Shown here piece after piece: positions 1 through 11,358 of a stretch of DNA of 64,000 nt; position 1 is the first letter of the stretch, and the number at the start of each line of letters is the position of its first letter. The DNA is from Microdochium bolleyi (lineage: Eukaryota > Ascomycota > Sordariomycetes > Xylariales > Microdochiaceae), in contig KQ964274.1 of the NCBI GenBank assembly GCA_001566295.1, positions 117,088-181,087 of the forward strand, given 5' to 3'. The position numbers and the translations under genes were made by a program. Below the pieces are notes generated by a model. That model saw only the letters and a program-made list of their open reading frames with translations, was not told where the DNA came from and searched no databases.

Positions 1-903
1 CACGACTGTAGACCAGTCGATGGCCCTTTTCGAAGCCTGCCGACTTAGGTCTCTGGATCCTTGATCAAGCAAAGAATTGCGCGCGCACGACGAGTGTCGA
101 CATCACACAGTGATGAGGTCAGAGCCCACAGCGCTCGGTGACGCAACGCCTGGCTGCCCTTGCATAGAGCCCTCGTGGATATGGCACTGCATGCAGCAGA
201 ACGTCTAGCGAGAAGGCGTCGAGACGCAGATGTGGCGTCGCTGCGAGCATTTCGCCTCGTCATCGGGGTCTTGTTTCCTCGAGATCGTCGGCAGGAACGC
301 AAACGTAAACACACCTCCCCTGATTTCTCTCGACGAATCACGACATACCAGAGCTACCCCAACTTTCGTGCAGGTTTCGGTTATACAAATTCACGACTCA
401 TGTCCAGAGTAAGCAGTAAGGGAATATATAACTCCTGGGAGCTCGTTTTTTCTTCCTCTTTTCGTATTTGGAGACCAGAGATGATGCTAGGTCCAGGACT
501 TCTGCGTCATTGCCGCCCAGCGAGAAGCCCGCCCCCCGGGTTCCCTGGGGGAAATTTGTCATGTCGTGGCCTGCACCCCTCAGACACATTTCGTCAGCAA
601 ACAGAGTTTGGCTCGCCCAACACTTCTTTCATCCATGACCACTGCCCAAAGAACTTTTGATTCCGAATTCTGACCAGCGGCAGGTCTGAGCGACAGCAAG
701 ATGGACCGGATCAGCTAATGCCTACGGACCGTATTTTTTTTTTTTCTTTTGGTTTACCCCAACGTATACGCAGCTGATGCTGGCATATAAGTCGGACAAC
801 GGAGTCCGTGCTTCCGCCCCGGGACCCCCTCATGCACTGCACTGCACCCCGTTCGGATCCGACACGTAGCACTCCGCACGGCGCAGCACGTTGGTATAAG
901 TCA

Positions 904-934
904 AGGTACCTACGTCGGTCGGCGGTAGGTACCT
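904..934. repeat. 10-bp perfect inverted repeat with 11-nt loop
   Basis: AGGTACCTAC at 904-913 and its exact reverse complement GTAGGTACCT at 925-934, separated by 11 bases. Each arm itself contains the palindrome AGGTACCT. Related palindromes recur at 56878-56891 and 61857-61877. Confidence 0.7.
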
Positions 935-1065
935 GCTTTCCTACAAGGAACAGCAGACCCTTGACATGCAGTATTTCCTTCCAAGAGTCAAGACACATAA
1001 TGTGGCGCTTGGCGAGGGTGTGCTCCGTATGAGGAAAGGGAAAAAAGGAGGGGAAAGAGGCCCTT

Positions 1066-1081
1066 GGGGGGGGGGGGGGGG
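1066..1081 (+). repeat. G16 homopolymer
   Basis: Sixteen consecutive G on the plus strand in non-coding DNA. Similar plus-strand G tracts lie at 31813-31831 and 60421-60436. The exact length is uncertain in any assembly. Confidence 0.85.
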
Positions 1082-3821
1082 TATTTCTTCGTCCCGGCTG
1101 GGGTACAGACGGCCCTTCTTTCTGCATTTCTTCGTGATCCCCCTCCCCCCCTCCCCGAATTCAACCCTGGTCTGTAAGTCAGATTCCGCGTATGTCCCTT
1201 TTCGAGGCGGTAGTTCATGTCGCCAATCGCCCGATGCAGTCACATTTCGACCTCGCTAATCGATGCTTCCATGGGCAAAGAGGGGGGAAGGGGCGTGTGT
1301 GGAAGAACACAGAGAAGAGCCAGCGGCCTCCCGAGGCACAGGGAAGTCTCTGTCCCGAGTTTTCTTTACGGCTCTCCCTTGGATATGGGCACACCACGCT
1401 TGCTCTTAGTGGCTCTGTGGCATATAGGTACTCGTTGTCAGGGACTCGTGTTACTGCCTTACAAGATAACTCCGAGATATTTTCCACGGTTGAGCCAGTG
1501 GCTCCTGAATTAATCAAAGGGTAATGATATATCGACGTCGCGCTGCGGCGGGTTGCTACGTCACGTCCACCGCTCGGGACAGGGGCAGGCTGAGAGATGC
1601 TACTGGATTTAATAACGGGGAGATGAGGCTGTGGAACCCAGGCACTGAAAGATGAAGTCGGAGGTGGTGACGAGCGCGAAAGTCCCCATGAGGAAGTATG
1701 TCAACCCGTGAGTGCCACCGTGACAGAAGTCTAGGGGTCCAACGAGTACCCGTCATGATGATCATCGAAAGGAGACTTCAAGTCTTGGTGCCACCACGAG
1801 GGAAAAAGAGGGTGATCGGCTGCTGGGGTGGCCCTGGGAATGCCATCAGATGAAGAAGAAAGGACAAGGGCCCGGGGATCGCATCACCAGCTGAGCGTCT
1901 CAGCTCGGGACACAGCTGACTTCTGACACCGGCATCTGCCGCAGCCAGCCTTGGGCCCTGACTGCCGCTCAGCTTCTCTTTCTCCGGACTCACTTTTCAG
2001 GGAAACATCGTGTGGTATGCCAGTCGCAATCTCGTATCATGACCTTCACAAACACCAGAGAGTTGCGGAAAGAGCATGCCTGCACACACACGCGCGCGCG
2101 CCAAAAGTTCCTGCACCTATGTCGTCCGTTGCTCAGCAATTGATAATGGGACAATCTCCACACGAGCCACCGCGGTAACGCTGAGGCGAAAGCAGTTCAT
2201 ATCGAGAGAAATTGGAAAAGTTCTTGACGATCTGCTTGCCGCACGCGGGGACCGGAAGCGCAAGTACCTACCTACTTTGAGGTATGCAGGTATGACGCGC
2301 GCCATAGACAACAAGGCATGTCGAGGGGTTTAAAAGAACTTCGTCTTCTGTCCACTCGTTCGCGTGCCGTCGTCGCCTTCAGAACGTCGAAGCCGTTACA
2401 CGACTGGGGTTATAAAGTGGGACTCATGCCGGGAAGGAATAAAGAGGCAGAGAATGGGATGAAACTGGTCGCCCTGGCCGACGGACCGTTGGAAGGGGTC
2501 GCTCTAGTAGGAGCCCATGGGCGACTGATAATCACAGGGTTGTGGAGATATGAACTTCGTATACTTTGAGTTCGGGTCTGCTCAGGACGGGAAGCCGGAA
2601 AACAGCAAGGGGCGAGGGGCGTGTGAACTGTCGTCGAGTCACAGCCCAGGTGATATAAGCATATTGGGGCCAGCATGCTAGTGCCCTGATATCTCCAACC
2701 GTTGGTCTCCGGGGTATCAGGGACAGATCATGGCGCGGATCGCTGGAGTTACGGTGTCGAAAATGCCGTTGTGGCACCGTCCGGGGACGAGGCGAGCATT
2801 GGTTGTCACGATAGCAGTGGCTTGCTATTGAAACAGGTCCCGTGGCCGGGCGGTGCCGGCCCCAAGGGCAGATCATGCCTGGAGACATGCACCCTGTCAA
2901 CCGGGTTATACTGCGTGCAAGCCAGACCGCTGTCATCCCAAGATCTGGCGTCACCGCCAGATCCAAGATGCCTGTGAGGTTTCAAACGTGCGAGGCACAG
3001 AGTCGCCAGGTCAGCTGCGAGTACCGGTGTTGTTGTCGAAAACCCCACATCAAGGGTTTCAGCGTGACGATGCTTTCCCCACGTTTGACAACCTTCGGCT
3101 CCGGTATTCCCGTGTTGCATTTTTATTGCCTCGAGCAGACTCTGAATCTTGCCCATGGCGAAGTATGACGATTGAAGCGGCAATTGCACTGCCTCAAGAT
3201 TATGACTACCAGGCAAGACTAGGTGACTTTGCGGGATGGACCCTGGCATTATACATTCCCGATGTCCCATTGTGCGGGCTTACATCGGAGAGCTGCCAAG
3301 TTTGCTCCAAGCAACACTGCCAAAAGTGGAATACAGCGAAGCATCTACTTCCGTCCTCGCCGGATCGTCCCGATGGATTGATTAATTGCTGGAGCCAAAT
3401 CCTTGGGTCAGCCGTTGGTAAAACCGTCCGAAATAGACATGGCCAATTTCTACACAGCGACGCTACCAATAGCCGCAGACCATGGTCGCACAAAAGCAGC
3501 GAGGATCTTTAAATCTCCGAGTTTTCGGCTGGGTATGACGTTGTTTATCGGTGACGACCGAGTGATTCGGCGTCGCCTTAAGTATGTGCCATAATCCTCC
3601 CGGTTTGACGAAGCCAGCGAAGGTGCTCGAAGGTTTCGCAAAAGCTGACAGAGCATCATGAAAGTGAGATGGATGTCTTGGCGACACCCCCATTGTACAC
3701 CTTGCCACGGCATCCCTCGATGGAACAACGCATTTTCCTGAAATGACCAATCTCCGACACGAGTATCATTGTTGGATTTCTTTATGAGGCGGAACTTCGT
3801 TCTTTCGAATTGAAAGGGTCC

Positions 3822-4615
3822 TCATTTCCTGGGGTCCGTGATATTATCGTCCTCGATTCCGTGATTGCCATCCTCCGCAACGTCGGGAACAGACCCGTCC
3901 CGAGCCTCGTCGCCACACACCACAATATACCAGTCTATGCGCTCCTCAGGCTGGAACTTGCTGAGCAGTCTTACCAGCCATGGTATAGTATCCATCTCGG
4001 CTCCACTAGAACCTTTCTTGCCACCTTCTGTCATATAGGCAAGGCTCGGCAAGCAAGTCGAAAAAGTCCTTTGCCGCAGGTTCGTTTCCCCTGGCGGCTG
4101 GCGAAGATCTAGACTCGCCCCATGACCGCGTGATCTCCGCCTCCTCGTAGCACCGCATCTCGTGTGACACAGGCACGGAGGTGTCTACCCGAACGACATG
4201 GTCTACCACGTAAGGCCATGGGGCGGCTCCGTCTCGAGGTCGCCTAGCTCGTACTCCTCCAGTAAAATAGTATCTGGGGCCGGTGGCGATGGCTTCCCCG
4301 CTCCTGCTGCAGAGGTGGCCCTGGTGGCTTCTTGGTCTTGCCTGCCGCCTTCTTGTTCTGGACGGAGTGGCATTGCCGAGTTCTCGGCGGCAGCTGGAAG
4401 CGGCTCATGATCAGCCTCTAGGCCTGGGCCTCGTGCTCTGTTGCCTCTAGGCCTGTGAAATATCCCAGCAAGCCGTGAAAGCTCTGCACGACCTGAACCT
4501 TGATGTGGGGAGCAATGATCCAATGAAGAACGGCATCTTCGAGATCGGCGAGTGAGGTGTGCCGCAGGATGGAGATTCGGTGCCAGCGGAAGCCGTGGCG
4601 GAGGTACGTGGGCAT
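3822..4615 (-). pseudogene. Frame-broken remnant of a conserved ascomycete protein of unknown function
   Basis: Four open segments on the minus strand together look like one protein of a widespread, uncharacterised ascomycete family, but they lie in shifted frames. Segment one (4615 to about 4450) begins MPTYLRHGFRW and continues through DLEDAV and SFHGLL. Segment two (about 4450-4210) ends in LLEEYELGDLETE. Segment three (about 4220-4050) carries YVVDHVVRVDTSV. Segment four (about 4070-3822) carries LLSKFQPEERIDWYIVVCGD and ends in TGA. Frame changes fall at a 13-bp direct repeat (CAGGCCTAGAGGC, 29-base period), at a CCCC run and near 4050. I see no splice sites that would remove the shifts. 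The N-terminus above 4615 is also missing: the frame closes a few codons upstream. The family assignment is from memory of the motif pattern, so it is moderate. Alternatives are sequencing errors or an unusual intron structure. Confidence 0.45.
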
Positions 4616-5311
4616 GCATGCGGCAGTGGCTCAGAAGATATGAGCGCTGCGTTGAGCGGGATGAACCGTAATCCGTTCATGTTGACCTTGCACTGTCTAC
4701 GCTATGGCGTTTATCAGTGTGATGAAGGCTGCAATGTCTCCGAGCCGCAGACAGTCGCAAGGGAGGTTGGAGGTGCGAACACAGGAGGGAACGCATCCCC
4801 GCTGACGATGCAGATGCGTGATAAGGACCATGGTAATATGAGGGAGCGTCACATGATAATCAAAGTGTCCTGTTGTTGCTTCGGTGCTTCTTGCAGTCAC
4901 ATGACTCCGACAAGGACTTAGCTGGAGCACTTCGCCTTCCAGCTGTGAAAGCCGGAGATATCGTAGCTTGCTGAACGATGGTGTTCAAGACAGGAAGCCG
5001 TCCCACTTGAGCATGGCGGGCGGGGCCCACAAAACGGGAGCCCCACGTTCAGGCTGAGGCTGCGACGAATTTGGTTCAACCTTCAGCCTCGTCGACCGCT
5101 AAGTTCAAGGTCGCAAGGCACGCCAGACGTCTTGTCACGACAGCATCACCGTCAGAGCCACACCACGGGCACTGCACCCGCGAGACCACCGCAAAACAAC
5201 CGACACCGCACAGGCTTCAAACGGCGACGACTCAAGGATCCCTCTAGGCGCGATAGGTCCCGCCACACACTCAACACCTCCCAGAATTCGGCACGAGACA
5301 GGTACGGTACC
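4616..5311. other. Intergenic region upstream of lea1
   Basis: No convincing gene. It should hold the lea1 promoter and 5' leader. A 14-mer identical to a cDNA-library EcoRI adaptor, GAATTCGGCACGAG, lies at 5284-5297, just before the lea1 start codon. Confidence 0.6.
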
Positions 5312-6329
5312 ATGAGACTCACGGCCGAGCTCCTCCAGAACTCGCCGTCATGGCTCAATGCGCTCAAAGAGCGCGAGCTTGACCTCCGAGGTACGTTAGA
5401 AAAGAACAGATGCTACACGTCCCTGATCTAGGATTCTCCCAGAAGTGCAGAGTTGATAGCAAGCCCACCGGTGCCCGGATTTCACAGGACATCGCATTCC
5501 CGCCATTGAAAACTTGGGTGTCGCAGGCGTGAGTTCCCCCATACACATCCCGATTCGCCATTCATCTTTGCGCCCGGGCGCTAATTATAGTACGTGCAAC
5601 AGCCACAAGATGCCATAGATTTCGTCGACAATGACATCCAGGTGCTTGGCAACTTCCCGCTTTCGCCGCGGATAAAGAGCCTGCTGCTGGCACGGAATCG
5701 CGTCGCCGCGATACAGCCCACGATCGCCAAGTCGATTCCGAACCTCACAAACCTCCAGCTCGAGTCGAACAACCTTAAAGAGCTCGCAGACCTGGACCCG
5801 TTAGGATCGCTACGACAATTGACACATCTCGTCCTGAGGGATAACCCTGTCACCAAGAAGGAGGTACGTGGCAAGCTCGACACGGTGAAACTGGGCGTGC
5901 GAGCACGTAGGACAACAACTGATATTTTCGGCGTCGTGATAGAATTATCGTTACTGGGTACTCTGGCGGTGCCCCTCGGTACGGTTCCTTGATTATCAGA
6001 AGGTCAAGGACGCGGAGCGGCAGCAGGCGCGGGAGCTCTTCGGCGAGACCCCTGATCAGCCGACGGAGCTCGCGTCTAAGATCATGGGCATACGGTCCAA
6101 GACGTTCGAGAGCGGATCGTCGACACTGGCAAACGGCGGTTCCTCGACGACAACCAGCCTGCCGACACGCATGTCGCGAATGAAGCTTACGGACAAGGAG
6201 AAGAAGAGGCTGCAGGATCTGATCAAGAACGCGACGAGTCTCGACGAGATCACCAGGTTGGAGACCATGATCAGGGAGGGTAGGATACCTGCAGGTGTAC
6301 AGATTGCTGGGGATGAGATGGAGGAGTAA
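5312..6329 (+). CDS. lea1: U2 small nuclear ribonucleoprotein A' (Lea1)
   Basis: Leucine-rich-repeat subunit of the U2 snRNP, which binds stem-loop IV of U2 snRNA together with U2B'' and supports branch-site recognition in the nucleus. Exons 5312-5390, 5488-5528, 5603-5863 and 5943-6329 give 255 residues, close to the family length. The N-terminus MRLTAELLQNS and the block ERELDLRGHRIPAIENLG are diagnostic. LRRs span about residues 20-130, followed by the LRR cap NYRYWVLWRCPSVRFLD and a charged C-terminal tail with KLTDKEKKRLQDLI. Intron 2 offers two in-frame acceptors 12 bases apart (after 5590 or 5602), adding or omitting four residues; I chose the downstream one because it joins GVAG directly to PQDAIDF. 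It is convergent with the Dpb3-like gene. Confidence 0.93.
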
Positions 6330-6642
6330 GATCCAAGCAGATGCTCAATTGCCTGGATACACCCCAATGCGAATGAATAACTGGATTGCTATGGGATGTC
6401 CACGTCACATGTTTGTACGGCCGGACCGGTGATGCCCACGCCTAACCGTCTCGGACAGTAGGCCGCTTACAACTCAGTGTACATCAAAGTAGTTGCGAAG
6501 TGTTAGGCTTTGCCCGTGGCATACCAGATCTATCCAGCGCAATGTTATCTGCTCGAGTTTAGTGCGCCCTTTATGCTGATGTGCCGACTAAATTTCACTA
6601 CGGTTCTCATTCGATCCTCTCCGATCCAGACTAACTCCATGC
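6330..6642. other. Intergenic between convergent genes
   Basis: The 3' flanks of lea1 and the dpb3-like gene meet here. No gene or structured RNA seen. Confidence 0.6.
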
Positions 6643-7624
6643 TTATCCGCTCATCGGAACATCGTCATCACGGCTCAGCGCCTCACTCTGAAGCTGATCA
6701 CTCGGTCCTCCCGGGCCATCGCTCGTGGGCGGTCTCGCGCTCGGCACTGGCCCAGAGAGCAGCTCGGCGACATTGGGCCCGGTATTGCTCGACCTCTTGG
6801 TCGTCTTGTGCTTCTTGCTGCTGGTGCTCCCACCCGCACTGGCGCCATTTGTCGCCGCAGCTGCAGAGGCAGCACTGGCCTCGTCTGCGGCAGCAGCGTC
6901 ACCTACTGCAGGGCTGGCGACACCACTGCCGCCGCTGCCGCTACCCTCGCCGTTGAGCTGGGCCCGCGTGGCGGCCGCCTGAGACTTTATCTGCTTGTAC
7001 GGCACTGTCTTGGGGACCATGTCTGTGAGGAACTCGAGGTTGTCCTTGTGTGAAATGGCGTTCGCTAAGCAGCGCCGTCAGCATCCGGTCGTGGAGTCAT
7101 GTAAGACCTTTGTCAGACTCCGCCCCTTGGAGGGCTGATCGCCAGAGGGAGAGGTCGAGGAGAGGGCCAGCCCCTACTTACCAACGTCCTTGTACTGGAT
7201 GTTCCTCCGGGGTTTGCGGTCCAACTTGGCCATGTTAAGGCCCTCCTCGGCCAGATACTGGACGAACATTTCCTTAAGCAAGCGTCGTTAGTGATGGTAC
7301 TCAGGATATCCCGGAAAGGCGCAGGCCCCCTCCACATGTATATGCACAAGGTCGTCGGAGCCTCGTGAGGTGGGAACGACTGAATTGTAGGACAACGAGA
7401 CACACTTACAGTAGCAAGGGTGATGACAAAAGCGGCATTGTTTGAGCACATGTGCGTGTCCGGATCTTGGGCAATGATCTTCTTCACTCTCGACACTGCG
7501 AGATGAGCACGGCGGGGTCAGTCATTGCTCGTGTGAGGAGAGCGCGGCGAGGAGACTTACGAGGCAGCTGTGCTTGGCCCGTGACCTCCTGGCGAGGGGG
7601 GATGGCTGTGGTGTTGTAAGGCAT
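6643..7624 (-). CDS. dpb3: Dpb3-like histone-fold protein (DNA polymerase epsilon subunit C / CHRAC-type)
   Basis: Histone-fold protein of the CBF/NF-YC class. Such proteins pair with a Dpb4-type partner in DNA polymerase epsilon or in ISWI/CHRAC remodelling complexes. Exons on the minus strand: 7624-7561, 7495-7410, 7272-7182 and 7064-6643, giving 220 residues. The fold runs from about residue 15 to 95: LPLSRVKKIIAQDPD, then MCSNNAAFVITLATEMFVQYLAEEG on either side of intron 2, then RRNIQYKDVANAISHKDNLEFL. The remainder is an alanine-, glycine- and serine-rich tail with a basic KKHKTTKR patch, probably disordered. The DPDTHMCSN signature favours the Dpb3/CHRAC-15 group over NF-YC. The start is the first ATG of exon 1 (MPYNTTAIPPR). 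It shares a divergent intergenic region with the chloride transporter gene. Confidence 0.85.
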
Positions 7625-8591
7625 GATGGCCAAGCTGCAAAGTCTCTGGTAAAAGTGACGTAGAGTTGCGGGGAGGTGCACCCGAGGGGGGTCCGACCAG
7701 TCGTGCCTAGGGCAGGTGTCCGAAGGTCTCGAGACGGCTGCTGGACCAGCGTCGTTCCTGGAGCGGCGTTCTGGGGTGCTTCTCAAGGGCTACTGGGTAC
7801 CGTGATCAGTTGTGACTGTGGGTGGCCAAGGTGGAGATGTTTCGAGCTTTGATCCCCAGAGTCAAGAAACTTGTGTATGCGATGTGTATCGTGTACTGAG
7901 GCAGTGTGTCAAGTCATGAAGCCGTCCATATGAGTTGCAGTGAGCCAGAAACGCGTCGGCCACGATGCTGTACGCGTGCAGTGGTCCGCACCCACTGTAC
8001 TGCCCGGAGCGGCGCTGGATCCCTTGTCCTTGCATGCCGCTACACTGGCTGTGTAGTCTCTGCTACACAAGCCGTGTCCATTGTTCCCAACTTCAGTACT
8101 CCATTGAAGAGGCTCAAGTGCATTAATCATTTAGAGATTGAAATACAGTATACATTGTATGTCGGTCGAATCTCAAATCAGATCTATCAGTTCAGAGTGT
8201 TGCCTGACTTGTGTATTGACCCAGAGCTGCCTGCTGCTATCCTAGCTGTTCGCAGTTTGGTAAACTGGCCTTACCCACTTGCGTTAACCCAATCTTGCTC
8301 CGACCTGGAGCTCTGGACGTACATCTGGGCGTCTGCACCTATGGACCCCAGGAGCCAGGATCGCCAAGACAGCTGATCGTGGATACGGTGGTGGGCATTA
8401 CGTACATGCAGCTGCACCTCCGTCGACCTCGAAACATCGATCGCGACAACAGCTTCAATCGTCCCAAGCAGCAAGCAGCGATCGCAGTCTGCCGCATTCG
8501 TTCCGACAGATCAACGCCCCCAACTGTCGCACACACCGCCTGACACTGTACGAGCACGGGTGTAGCGGCCGCCAACGGACATGACGAGGCG
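7625..8591. other. Divergent intergenic region dpb3 / CLC
   Basis: Presumed promoters and leaders for the two divergent genes. The longest open frame (7906-8376, plus) matches nothing I recognise. Confidence 0.6.
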
Positions 8592-11358
8592 ATGAATTCG
8601 AGAACGAGCTCCTTCTCGCCGGCCTCCCGTCCGCAGCCCTTCCAGCGACCCTCCGTCAGCTCCCGCCTCTCCTTTGCAGTCTCGACGGCTGAAAGGGGCG
8701 AGGGGCAGCCGCTACCCGAGGAGCAGCGCATTGAGGAGGAGATTGCCGAGATCAAGAGATATGAGGTACGCCAGATTCCACATTGAGCGTGGCCGACGCT
8801 CACAGTAGCGCACATCTTGTGGCTACCTGTGTGCCCAGTGGAAGGTCCTTAGAAGCTTGCTAACTTTGGAATATTGCCGCTCTGTAGGACTTCACGACAA
8901 TAGGTGAACACAAGCCGACCTGCGCAGACCAGGGTATGCGACCGCCAATACTAAGATCTACTCTTGTACAGATTGGGTGCAAGATGCCGCACGAGAACAA
9001 CAACGGCGCAAGGCGCGGAGGCAGCGGCTTGCTGGTCTGGCACACAGCGGCCAGGTCACATGGCGAATGAAGTTGTGGGAGGCATATGATGCTGCACAGG
9101 GCTGGGTCGTCGTAACGCTGGTCGGCGCCGCCATCGGCTTGAATGCTGCGGTCCTAAGTGTCATCACCGAGTGGCTGTCAGACATCAAGACCGGCTACTG
9201 TTCAACAGCCTTCTACCTTAACGAGAATTTCTGCTGCTGGGGCGAAGATAACGGCTGCGACGACTGGAAGTACTGGACTGGCTTCGGGCCGTTCAACTAC
9301 TTCCTCTACATCATATTCGCGGTATGTTGACCAGTGAGGTGACCTCAGAACGACTGCTGATTATGCCCTACAACCCAGACACTGTTCGCGTTCACGGCTG
9401 CTACTTTGGTCAAATCGATCGCGCCCTACGCTGCCGGCTCCGGAATCTCGGAGATCAAATGCATCATTGCCGGCTTCATCATGAAAGGGTTCCTCGGATT
9501 CTGGACGCTTCTCATCAAGTCCGTCGCACTACCACTGACGATTGCCTCGGGTCTCTCCGTTGGCAAGGAAGGGCCCAGCGTTCACTATGCTGTATGCACT
9601 GGTCACGTCATCTCGAGGTTCTTTGAGAAGTATCGGATGAATGCTTCTAAGTCGAGGGAGATTCTCAGTGCGGCAGCCGCCACTGGTGTCGCAGTCGCAT
9701 TCGGCAGTCCTATCGGAGGTGTGCTATTTTCACTAGAGGAGATGTGCAACTACTTTCCTCTGAAAACAATGTGGCGCAGCTATTTCTGCGCCTTGGTCGG
9801 CACTGCCGTGCTGGCTGCCATGAACCCCTTCAGAACTGGGCAGCTCGTCATGTTCTCCGTCAAGTATGATCGTACATGGCACTTTTTCGAGGTCGTCTTC
9901 TACGTCATCATCGGTATCTTCGGCGGACTGTACGGCGCCTTCATGATCAAGTGGAATCTGCGTGTGCAGTCATTCCGGAAAAAGTATCTGGGACAGTATG
10001 CGGTTTTGGAAGCTACGCTGCTGGCCTTCGGCACGGCTGTGATCTGCTACCATAACGCGTTCCTGCGCATCGACATGACATCGAGCATGGAAATCCTGTT
10101 CTTGGAGTGCGAAGGGGCTGAAGACTTCCAGGGGCTTTGCGACGCAAACAAGCGCTGGTGGAACGTCCTTTCCTTGGTCATGGCGACAGTGATCCGGATG
10201 TTCCTGGTCATCGTTTCGTACGGCTGCAAAGTACCCGCCGGTATCTTTGTACCCTCCATGGCCATCGGCGCGTCGTTTGGGCGGACTGTCGGCATCATCG
10301 TCCAAGCCATCTATGAGGCAAACCCACAGAGCTCCTTCTTTGCAGCATGCCCGCCAGATGGACCATGCATCACGCCTGGCACATACGCCTTTCTCGGAGC
10401 CGCCGCCGCCCTCAGCGGAATCATGCACATCACGATATCAGTGGTTGTCATCATGTTCGAGCTGACGGGCGCGCTCACGTACATTCTACCCACCATGATT
10501 GTGGTTGGCGTCACCAAGGCTGTCTCTGAGCTCTTCGGCCGAGGCGGCATCGCAGATCGCATGATCTGGTTCAACGGCTTCCCGTTTCTGGACAACAAGG
10601 AGGAACACAACTTTGGCGTGCCAGTGTCGACAGTCATGACCCCAGACCCCGTCGTGATACCAGTCAACGGAATGTCTCTGCGAGCGCTTGAAGCGCTCCT
10701 GCAACAGCCAGAGTACCAGGGCTTCCCTATCGTGGAGGATGAGGCCAAGCGTGTCCTCGTCGGCTACATCGGCCGGACGGAGCTGCGCTACGCGATCAGT
10801 CGGCTCCGACGAGATCGGTCAAACATGATCAATCCCGCAGCGAGGTGCTACTTCACGCCGCCGGCAGTTACCACGAATACGGCTGCCGTGCCGCTCACAC
10901 CGACGGTGACGGAGCCGAGTACCTCGGCCGGGTCGGCGACGATCGACCTGGGCCGGTTCGTCGATGCGACGCCCATCACGGCGCACCCGCGGTTGGCGCT
11001 GGAGACGGTCATGGAGCTTTTCCAGAAGCTGGGCCCGCGTGTGATCCTCATCGAGCATCACGGGAGGCTGATGGGCCTCGTCACGATCAAGGACTGCCTC
11101 AAGTACCAATTCAAGGTGGAGGCCGGGGAGGGCCACAAGGACGGGCATGAGGGCCACGAGCAGGCGTTGCACTTGCTGAGTGTTGCAGCCGGGTGGATCT
11201 CGGATAAAGTGTCCGGGGCGACCGGAGGGCGCATACGGCTGAGCAGCTCGAGTTTCGATGAGCTGAGGCCGATGAATGGCAGTGGTGGGGGCAGTCAGAT
11301 CCTCGATGGTGATGAGGACGTTGCTGATGATGGGGTAGAGCTTGGGAGAAGGCGCTGA
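8592..11358 (+). CDS. CLC-family chloride transporter with paired CBS domains (Gef1-like)
   Basis: Voltage-gated chloride channel or Cl-/H+ exchanger of the endomembrane Gef1 group. Exons 8592-8765, 8888-8903 (16 nt), 8972-9321 and 9379-11358 give 839 residues. Family motifs are GSGISEIK (from about residue 200), GKEGPSVH (242-249, with the gating glutamate E244), GSPIGGVLFSLEEM ending near residue 302 (E301 matches the proton glutamate of the exchangers) and VPAGIFVPSMAIGASFGR. Two cytosolic CBS domains follow, at about 595-660 (VMTPDPVVIP) and 706-760 (LMGLVTIKDCLKYQF). Retention of both glutamates predicts 2Cl-/H+ exchange rather than a pure channel, as inferred from bacterial and animal relatives. 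In yeast the homologue acts in Golgi and vacuole ion homeostasis and copper loading. The C-terminal tail is Gly/Ser- and Asp-rich. Confidence 0.95.

Larger units (their letters stand above)
1..3821. other. Gene-poor left flank, no gene recognised
   Basis: Only short overlapping reading frames on all six frames, none with a recognisable domain. The longest (plus strand, about 2853-3512, 219 codons) overlaps another open frame on the minus strand and resembles no family I know. It holds a G16 tract at 1066-1081, a perfect 10-bp inverted repeat at 904-934 and a short CA/CG dinucleotide run near 2083-2101. It may include the promoter or 3' end of a gene lying outside the window. Confidence 0.5.

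Noticed and set aside
2853..3512. 219-codon plus-strand open frame
   Set aside because: Overlaps an equally plausible minus-strand frame, has uneven composition and no recognisable domain or splice context.
7906..8376. 156-codon plus-strand frame between dpb3 and the CLC gene
   Set aside because: No family resemblance; lies in a divergent promoter region.
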